Shown in pieces: positions 58,227-64,000 of a stretch of DNA of 64,000 nt (position 1 is the first letter of the stretch; each line of letters starts with the position of its first letter). Under the pieces are notes generated by a model. That model had not been told where the DNA came from, searched no databases, and saw nothing but the letters and a program-made list of their open reading frames with translations. The DNA is from Acetomicrobium hydrogeniformans ATCC BAA-1850. GTDB lineage: Bacteria > Synergistota > Synergistia > Synergistales > Acetomicrobiaceae. The stretch covers positions 1,188,001 to 1,252,000 of the forward strand of contig NZ_ACJX03000001.1 in NCBI RefSeq assembly GCF_000160455.2, written 5' to 3'. The translations under genes were made by a program, and so were the position numbers.

Positions 58227-60152
58227 ATGCTTAGGTCTTTGACGTCCGGCGTAAGCGGTATTAGAAGTCATCAAACGATGCTTGACGTGGTGGGGAACAA
58301 TATAGCCAACGTCAATACAACGGGTTTTAAAAAGTCGACTGTTACATTTCAGGACTTGTTATACGAGACGAGTAAGGGCGCTACGGCGCCACGAGAGAAC
58401 ATTGGAGGCGTAAACCCTATGCAGATTGGGTTGGGGACGACCGTGGCTGCCGTGGAGACGATACACTCCCAAGGCCCCTTGCAATATACAGGTAACCGTA
58501 CAGATGTTGCCATTCAGGGCGACGGATATTACGTATTAAACGACGGTGCTCAAAACGTATACTCCAGAGCCGGTAATTTCGTGCTCGATGGAAATGGCAA
58601 TATAGTGCAGTCTGGTACGGGTTATACGCTGATGGGTTATAAGATGACGCCCGATCCTCAAAATCCCACTCAATATGTTCGAGGGACCCAGTTGGTGGCT
58701 TTGAACATTCCGGTAGGACAGAAGTTGAGTGCCAAAGGAACGGAAGTCTTGGGCTTGCAGTGTAATCTTGACAGCAGAGTTGACACCTATCTTCCCATGG
58801 GGATAACAAATCCGAACTTCTCGACAACTGTCGCCATAGGGGGCAATAACTACACTTTGGCCATTTCTGAAGGCGGCGATAACAACCTCCTGAATAACCT
58901 CCTGAATGTATCCATAGGCGGATCGTCGTATCCCATGAGCTTGGTGGGAATAAATCAAAATACCGGATTGCCAGAACTGAGCGATGTATCAGTTACAATT
59001 GGTAGCGATAGTTATACATTACACTTCGATGACGAAACCGGTGAGCTTCAGCTGAAGGATCCGGGAAATAATAATATTGTTTGGAAACAGCAAATATCCG
59101 GCATTATGGATTACCAGATCCTTAATTTTGAGGGCGACGACCATCAAACAAGGCCTTATTTAGTTGAGTTCACCGACAGCGGAGACGGTAATATGGTCAT
59201 GAGGTTGTGGGGAGAAGACAATAATACCCCCATCCCCGCCTGGACGTCTTTTGAAGCGGTTGTGCCGGTCAATGCCGACGGCACCTTTGCAGTACCTACG
59301 GGTGGCATCGATATAACAGGGCTTGCGGGAAACGTTGGTCTCAGATTAAATTCCACCGAAGACGGGAGGGGCCTTTCCGTTTCCGCAAGCAATGATGGCT
59401 TTACATATGAAGTCGCTGCTACCTTAAATCAACGCACCTCTTCCATTCACTCCACCAAAATTGACATTTACGATTCTATGGGCAATCCCCATACCGTTGA
59501 AGTCGCCTTTGAGAAGATAGGCGCCAATGAGTGGCGTTGGAGGGCATGGCTTCCCACCGAGTCGGGGATAGCGCTTTCGAACAATACCGGCATTATCGAA
59601 TTTGGTTCCGACGGTAAGCTGAAAAGCGGAGGAACGGCCACCGTGAACATCGGATTTTCTTCCCTCGGGGCTGAAGATGCGTCGATAAAGCTGGATTTCT
59701 CCGGCGAATCCTTTGGAAAGAGCCCCATAGACGGCGTGACTCAATTCGGTTCGAGTTTTACGACGAAGGCATACTATCAAGACGGCTATCAGATGGGCGT
59801 ATTGCAGGACTTCTCGATAGCCTCGGACGGGACCGTCATGGGCATCTACAGCAACGGCAGAAACAGCGCTCTTTACACGTTATCCCTGGCGCTTTTTTCA
59901 AATCCCAGCGGCCTTGAGAAAATAGGTATGACGGCTTTTATCCCTACCGCCAATTCGGGATTGCCTCAAGTAGTTACGCCCAAGGAGGGTGGAGCGGGCT
60001 CCTTGGCCGGAGGCAACCTTGAGATGGCAAACGTAGATCTGGCAGAGGAGTTTTCGAGACTGATCATTGCACAAAGGGGATTTCAAGCCAATGCTAGGGT
60101 AATTACTACAAGCGATCAAGTTTTAGACGAGTTAATTAATCTAAAGCGTTAA
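58227..60152 (+). CDS. flgE: Flagellar hook protein FlgE
   Basis: A 641-residue hook subunit. The N-terminal MLRSLTSGVSGIRSHQTMLDVVGNNIANVNTTGFKKS and C-terminal NLEMANVDLAEEFSRLIIAQRGFQANARVITTSDQVLDELINLKR form the core. The central 500 residues make a large surface domain, longer than the roughly 400-residue Salmonella protein. An in-frame direct repeat (AACCTCCTGAAT twice at 58884-58907) gives NNLLNNLLN. GGAGGG lies upstream of ATG. Confidence 0.95.
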   Translation: MLRSLTSGVSGIRSHQTMLDVVGNNIANVNTTGFKKSTVTFQDLLYETSKGATAPRENIGGVNPMQIGLGTTVAAVETIHSQGPLQYTGNRTDVAIQGDGYYVLNDGAQNVYSRAGNFVLDGNGNIVQSGTGYTLMGYKMTPDPQNPTQYVRGTQLVALNIPVGQKLSAKGTEVLGLQCNLDSRVDTYLPMGITNPNFSTTVAIGGNNYTLAISEGGDNNLLNNLLNVSIGGSSYPMSLVGINQNTGLPELSDVSVTIGSDSYTLHFDDETGELQLKDPGNNNIVWKQQISGIMDYQILNFEGDDHQTRPYLVEFTDSGDGNMVMRLWGEDNNTPIPAWTSFEAVVPVNADGTFAVPTGGIDITGLAGNVGLRLNSTEDGRGLSVSASNDGFTYEVAATLNQRTSSIHSTKIDIYDSMGNPHTVEVAFEKIGANEWRWRAWLPTESGIALSNNTGIIEFGSDGKLKSGGTATVNIGFSSLGAEDASIKLDFSGESFGKSPIDGVTQFGSSFTTKAYYQDGYQMGVLQDFSIASDGTVMGIYSNGRNSALYTLSLALFSNPSGLEKIGMTAFIPTANSGLPQVVTPKEGGAGSLAGGNLEMANVDLAEEFSRLIIAQRGFQANARVITTSDQVLDELINLKR

Positions 60153-60185
60153 CCTTTACCCTTTACCCGAAAGGTGTAATGAGAT

Positions 60186-60422
60186 ATGATTGAAGTTACT
60201 CGTCTCAGGGGTGCGAAATTTGTCATAAATGCCGATTTGATAGAAACTATCGAAACTACGCCCGATACCGTGATCACTCTCGTTAATGGACACAGATATG
60301 TGGTCGAGGAGTCTGCCGAAAAGATAATTGAATCGGTATTGAACTATAAACGTAGAATAAGAAAGGGCTGCACCTTTACTTTTAAGGAGGAAATCGGAGG
60401 GTCTGGCAGTGGATCTTGCTAG
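60186..60422 (+). CDS. flbD: Flagellar protein FlbD/SwrD
   Basis: A 78-residue protein: MIEVTRLRGAKFVINADLIETIETTPDTVITLVNGHRYVVEES matches FlbD/SwrD, a motor-power factor in Bacillus. The C-terminal 15 residues are Gly/Ser/Cys and may be non-conserved. It overlaps motA by 14 nt. Confidence 0.92.
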   Translation: MIEVTRLRGAKFVINADLIETIETTPDTVITLVNGHRYVVEESAEKIIESVLNYKRRIRKGCTFTFKEEIGGSGSGSC

Positions 60423-61188
60423 TTTTATCGGGATCGCCTTGGCCTGCATCATGGTAGCAGGAGGAATAGTTGCCGGTGGTGATGCCGGAGCCTTTATCAA
60501 CCTGCCGTCGCTTTTGATAGTCGTTGGAGGTGCTTTGGGAGGGACAATTCTTTCTAACCCCTGGAAGCGCGTCTTGTCTTTGGGTCAAATTTTGAAGAAG
60601 GCATTTTTTTCCGAAAGTCCCGAGCTGATATCTATAGTCCAGACTATGGTGAGTTTTGCGGAAAAGGCAAGGCGTGAAGGACTTCTATCTCTTGAGGATG
60701 ATGCAGAACAGCTGGACGACCCATTTATGAGAAAATCTATACAGCTGGTCGTAGATGGCACCGATCCAGAGCTGGTCAAATCCATACTCGATACCGAAAT
60801 TGGGCTTCTCGAGGAGAGGCATGCGGGCAACAAATTCATGTTCGACACCTTTGCGGAACTGGCTCCCGCCTTCGGAATGCTTGGAACCTTGATAGGTTTG
60901 ATACAAATGCTGGGGAGCCTCAACGACCCTGACGCTCTGGGGCCGGGGATGGCCGTGGCATTGATCACTACCTTTTATGGTTCTATGATGGCCAATATTT
61001 TTGGCATTCCCATCGCCCGAAAGTTGACCGTCAGAACTCAAGAGGAGGTCATGACGAGGGAAATGGTGGTGGAGGGGATATTGGCAATACAGGCCGGAGA
61101 GAACCCGAGACTGGTCGAAGAGAGATTAAAGGTCTTTTTGCCGCCCAAGTTTAGAGTAGCATTCGAGGAAAAGGAAGAATCACAATAA
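60409..61188 (+). CDS. motA: Flagellar motor stator protein MotA
   Basis: A 259-residue membrane protein with four helices (about 3-22, 32-50, 145-170, 180-205). LPSLLIVVGGALGGTI, LEERHAGNKFMFDTFAELAPAFGMLGTLIGLIQML and LITTFYGSMMANIFGIPIARKL are MotA motifs. GTG at 60409 follows GGAGG. Confidence 0.96.
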   Translation: MDLASFIGIALACIMVAGGIVAGGDAGAFINLPSLLIVVGGALGGTILSNPWKRVLSLGQILKKAFFSESPELISIVQTMVSFAEKARREGLLSLEDDAEQLDDPFMRKSIQLVVDGTDPELVKSILDTEIGLLEERHAGNKFMFDTFAELAPAFGMLGTLIGLIQMLGSLNDPDALGPGMAVALITTFYGSMMANIFGIPIARKLTVRTQEEVMTREMVVEGILAIQAGENPRLVEERLKVFLPPKFRVAFEEKEESQ

Positions 61189-61206
61189 AGATAAGGTGTT
61201 GTTTTA

Positions 61207-61926
61207 ATGGCACGCAAGAGAAAGAAGGATTTGCCACAATTGAGGGGCAATTGGCTAACGACATATGGAGATATGGTGACCTTACTTCTGATCTTCTTCG
61301 TCTTTTTGTACTCGTTTTCTACTATAGATGTGCAGAAGTTTCAAAAGATGATATATTCTTTCCAGGATGCCATAGGTGTCCTTCCGGGGGGTGTTACGAC
61401 AATACCGGGCGAAGAGACGATGCAGGGTGCACAGCTTACAGGTCCGGGGCAGGAAATGACCCTGAACGCAGAGCAGGTGAAGAAAGTACACGAGATGATG
61501 GTACAATTGCTCGAGTCAGAAAATCTAATGAATGAGGTTACGGTAAGGGTGGAAGAAAGGGGAATCGTAATTTCAATAATAGACGGACTTTTGTTTCAAA
61601 GCGGGAGCGTAGAACTTATACCACCTGCCAGGCGTTTGATATACAAGATCGCTCAAATCATTAATGATCTTCCAAATCAGATATCGGTGGAGGGCCATAC
61701 GGATAATGTTCCTCTCAACAGAGGTCCGTATAGGGATAATTGGGGTTTATCGGCTATGAGGGCGGCTGTCGTAGGATCCTATCTTGTAGAAGCTGGTATT
61801 GATCCCAAAAGGTTGAGGACAGTGGGGTATGGTCAGTCCAGGCCGTTAGTACCAAACGATACTGAGGAACATCGGCGTATCAACCGACGTGTAGATATAG
61901 TGATTTTAAATAATTTCAAAGAATGA
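61207..61926 (+). CDS. motB: Flagellar motor stator protein MotB
   Basis: A 239-residue stator subunit. WLTTYGDMVTLLLIFFVFLYSFS contains the single membrane helix with the ion-binding Asp. The C-terminal OmpA-like peptidoglycan domain has ISVEGHTDNVPLNRGPYRDNWGLSAMRAAVV and GYGQSRPLVPNDTEEHRRINRRVDI. It is coupled to motA (18-nt gap). Confidence 0.96.
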   Translation: MARKRKKDLPQLRGNWLTTYGDMVTLLLIFFVFLYSFSTIDVQKFQKMIYSFQDAIGVLPGGVTTIPGEETMQGAQLTGPGQEMTLNAEQVKKVHEMMVQLLESENLMNEVTVRVEERGIVISIIDGLLFQSGSVELIPPARRLIYKIAQIINDLPNQISVEGHTDNVPLNRGPYRDNWGLSAMRAAVVGSYLVEAGIDPKRLRTVGYGQSRPLVPNDTEEHRRINRRVDIVILNNFKE

Positions 61927-61959
61927 TCCTTTCAATTAATTGCGAGGTATTATATAATT

Positions 61960-62415
61960 ATGGTGAAGCGTTTTTTAATTATTATAATAGTAGGATTAAT
62001 CTGTCTTATACTTGGAGTTGGCGGTGGTATCCTTTTGGGTAATAAATTCTTCGGAAAACCGCAACCCCTTGATGGGAGCTATAAGGAAATTGCGAAGCCG
62101 GGAGCCATGTTGCAACTTGGTGACTTTACGGTAAATTTGGCAGATAAAGATCCTCATATAGTGCGTTTTAATTTGGTATTGGAATTATCAGATCCGGCTT
62201 TCCTTACTACGATTTCGGAGCAGGGTTGGATAAGCAGGATAAAAAACGAAATCATATTGACCTGTAAAAATAGATATTACGACGACCTTCGTACCGCTGA
62301 TGGTGTTTTAGCATTAGCTCAGGATATATCCAAACGCCTAAATACAATTTTGCCCCCTGTGAAGGACAAGCTGCCTGTAAGAAATGTGCTTTTTCAAGAA
62401 TTTATAATCCAGTAG
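61960..62415 (+). CDS. fliL: Flagellar basal body-associated protein FliL
   Basis: A 151-residue single-pass membrane protein (helix at about 4-27). LQLGDFTVNLADKDPHIVRFNLVLELSD, ILTCKNRYYDDLRTADG and the VRNVLFQEFIIQ end match FliL, which surrounds the stator. It is followed by fliM at 14 nt. Confidence 0.93.
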   Translation: MVKRFLIIIIVGLICLILGVGGGILLGNKFFGKPQPLDGSYKEIAKPGAMLQLGDFTVNLADKDPHIVRFNLVLELSDPAFLTTISEQGWISRIKNEIILTCKNRYYDDLRTADGVLALAQDISKRLNTILPPVKDKLPVRNVLFQEFIIQ

Positions 62416-62429
62416 TTGGTGGTGAAATT

Positions 62430-63458
62430 ATGGGACCAGAGGTTCTTTCGCAGAGCGAGATAGATGCCTTGTTAAAAGCTCTTTCAAGCGGTACTGTCGA
62501 TATTGCTGCTTTAACTAGCGAAGAAAAAGAGAGAGCAATAAAAGTTTATGATTTCAAGCGCCCCGATAAGTTCAATAAAGATCAGTTGCGAGCTATTCAG
62601 ATGATACATGAGTTTTTTTCTCGCCAATTGACAACGGCATTTTCCTCTTTTGTGAGAACCATGGTTTCCGTGGAGGTTGCCTCAGTAGAACAGCTTTCAT
62701 ATGACGAATTTATAAAATCGCTAGTTCAACCTACTGTAATAGTCGTTATGGAAATGTATCCCTTAAGCAGCAATGCACTGTTGGAGATAAACCCCCGACT
62801 CGTCTTTGCCATTATAGACAGAATGTTGGGAGGAGTCGGCAAAACTACCTATAAAGCAAGGGAACTTACGGATATAGAAAGGACCGTAACGGAGCGGGTC
62901 GTTATGAGAATGTTGGAACTTCTCGAGGAAAGCTGGGCCACGATCGTCGATCTCAGGTTTAGGATACAAAACATGGAAAGCAACCCCTATTTCGCTCAAA
63001 TTTGTCCTGCGTCAGATGTTGTTGTGGTCATTACGCTTCAAGTGAAAATTGGTGATGTTGATGGCTTCATAAACATCTGTATACCCTATTTTGCTATAGA
63101 ACCAGTTATAGATCAACTTAGCTCTCAGCGATGGTTTGTTTCTACGGGCAGTCGAGAAGATGATGCTTCTCAAGAGCGAATCATAGAGAGATTGTCCAAA
63201 GTAAAAGTGCCAGTAACTGTAGAAATAGGACATGTTGATGTAACGCTAAAAGATATTTTGAAACTTCGTGTTGGTGATGTTATTAAGCTTGAAGAAACTT
63301 ATTCGGAACCGGTAAAGGTCAGAGTGGGGGAAAGGGTCAAATTTTTGGGCCATGCTGGAATTTATAATAAAAAATACTCGGTTCAGATAATCAAAACCTT
63401 CATTTCGGAGAAGGGTAATGTCGAGCTGCAGCCCGAGGAGGAATTAATTTATGGCTGA
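62430..63458 (+). CDS. fliM: Flagellar motor switch protein FliM
   Basis: A 342-residue C-ring protein. LSQSEIDALLKAL is the CheY-P-binding N-peptide, YDFKRPDKFNKDQLRAIQMIHEFFSRQLTTAFSSFVR and LLEINPRLVFAIIDRMLGG belong to the middle domain, and the C-terminal SpoA domain has LRVGDVIKLEETYSEPVKVRVG. It overlaps the next gene by 8 nt. Confidence 0.97.
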   Translation: MGPEVLSQSEIDALLKALSSGTVDIAALTSEEKERAIKVYDFKRPDKFNKDQLRAIQMIHEFFSRQLTTAFSSFVRTMVSVEVASVEQLSYDEFIKSLVQPTVIVVMEMYPLSSNALLEINPRLVFAIIDRMLGGVGKTTYKARELTDIERTVTERVVMRMLELLEESWATIVDLRFRIQNMESNPYFAQICPASDVVVVITLQVKIGDVDGFINICIPYFAIEPVIDQLSSQRWFVSTGSREDDASQERIIERLSKVKVPVTVEIGHVDVTLKDILKLRVGDVIKLEETYSEPVKVRVGERVKFLGHAGIYNKKYSVQIIKTFISEKGNVELQPEEELIYG

Positions 63459-64000
63459 TGACCTGTTAAGCCAAGAAGAGATCGAAGCTCTTCTCAAAGG
63501 AATAGGAGGAGCCTCGAAGCAGGACGAGGATGAAGAGCTTAAGGAAATTGCCTCGTTATATGCGCAGGCCTTTTCAAATGTATTACAACTGCTTTCCGGC
63601 GGAGAAGTAAAGATAGATGTAAAGGAAAGCCGAGTTTGCGGACAAGCGGCTTTTGTAGAGGAACTTGAAAAATCAAGCTATCTGCTTTACGTAGTGGATT
63701 ATGACGCCTTTGAAGGTTGGTCTCACGCCTTTGTGATGAGCGAAAGAACAGCCCTGCTTTTAGCCGACATTATGATGGGTGGCGACGGAGCCGAATTGCC
63801 CGACTCGATGAACGATTTGTATCTGAGTGCAGCTCAGGAGGGGTTGAGCCAGATTACTGGTGCTGCCATATCTGAGATGGTCAATTTGTTGGGCGGTAGG
63901 AGGATTGGGATTAAAAATACCTCCTGTTCTTTAAAAGTCGAAGGATGGCTTCCCTTTGAACTTCTTCCTTCGAGCGAGAATGTATGGGTTTTTAGCTTGA
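63451..64000 (+). CDS. fliY: Flagellar motor switch phosphatase FliY / FliN (3' partial)
   Basis: Open at the right edge; 183 residues are visible from ATG 63451. It starts MADDLLSQEEIEALLKGIGG (switch N-peptide) and continues into a CheC-like domain (FVMSERTALLLADIMMGGDGAELPDSMNDLYLSAAQEGLSQITGAAISEMVNLLGGR). This is the FliY layout. A SpoA/FliN domain would be expected beyond the window, but cannot be seen. Confidence 0.88.
   Translation, partial: MADDLLSQEEIEALLKGIGGASKQDEDEELKEIASLYAQAFSNVLQLLSGGEVKIDVKESRVCGQAAFVEELEKSSYLLYVVDYDAFEGWSHAFVMSERTALLLADIMMGGDGAELPDSMNDLYLSAAQEGLSQITGAAISEMVNLLGGRRIGIKNTSCSLKVEGWLPFELLPSSENVWVFSL

Overview
The window looks like chromosomal DNA of an anaerobic, flagellated, amino-acid-fermenting diderm bacterium. 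My best guess is the phylum Synergistota, in or near Acetomicrobium/Anaerobaculum. This rests on an outer-membrane beta-barrel protein at the left edge, two 2-oxoacid:ferredoxin oxidoreductase systems, and a moderate GC content with many GTG and TTG starts. Gene order between 35 and 64 kb is strikingly Bacillus-like and includes CodY. The taxonomic call is inference from protein character, not from a database search.

Layout. 1-1.2 kb: the end of an outer-membrane protein gene. 1.2-9 kb: a translation/transcription block (tRNA-Tyr, tRNA-Thr, tuf, rpmG, tRNA-Trp, secE, nusG, rplK, rplA, L10 leader, rplJ, rplL), interrupted by a reverse-strand pair: an archaeal-type phosphoglycerate mutase and an unassigned PP-loop-like protein. 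9-11 kb: endonuclease V, dCTP deaminase and an unknown protein. 11.2-18.1 kb: methionine and one-carbon genes (metH, metF, an amidohydrolase, SAM-I riboswitch, metY, metX), followed by an unassigned structured RNA and a six-tRNA cluster (Val, Asp, Phe, Gly, Cys, Asn). 19-26.7 kb: rnhA, a TPP riboswitch with a Thi4-type thiazole synthase, a thioesterase with a KorDABC-type oxidoreductase, pdxS, and a second TPP riboswitch with thiC. 26.8-35 kb: DJ-1/PfpI protein, ferritin-like protein, MATE transporter, ROK kinase, tRNA-Ser, an anchored protein, CoA-binding protein, a thioesterase with IorAB, and a prepilin-like protein.

35-64 kb is one nearly continuous forward-strand run: lepB, rbgA, rnhB, ylqG-like, ylqH-like, yraN, comM, dprA, topA, trmFO, xerC, hslV, hslU, codY. 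It leads into a flagellar operon: flgB, flgC, fliE-J, a lytic transglycosylase, a MotE-like protein, fliK, flgD, flgE, flbD, motA, motB, fliL, fliM, and fliY/fliN (cut by the window end). Many neighbours overlap by a few bases, which suggests translational coupling. A sigma-28-like promoter lies between codY and flgB.

How it fits together. KorDABC and IorAB would oxidise 2-oxoacids from amino-acid breakdown to acyl-CoAs and reduced ferredoxin. Each has a hotdog thioesterase gene directly upstream. Cofactor genes (thiamine thiazole, thiamine pyrimidine, PLP) sit close by and are under RNA control where it is visible. No phage, insertion sequence or CRISPR array was seen. The least explained items are the reverse-strand pair at 3.2-5.3 kb, the RNA at 18.1 kb, the thioesterase-oxidoreductase pairing, and a terminator inside a prepilin gene.
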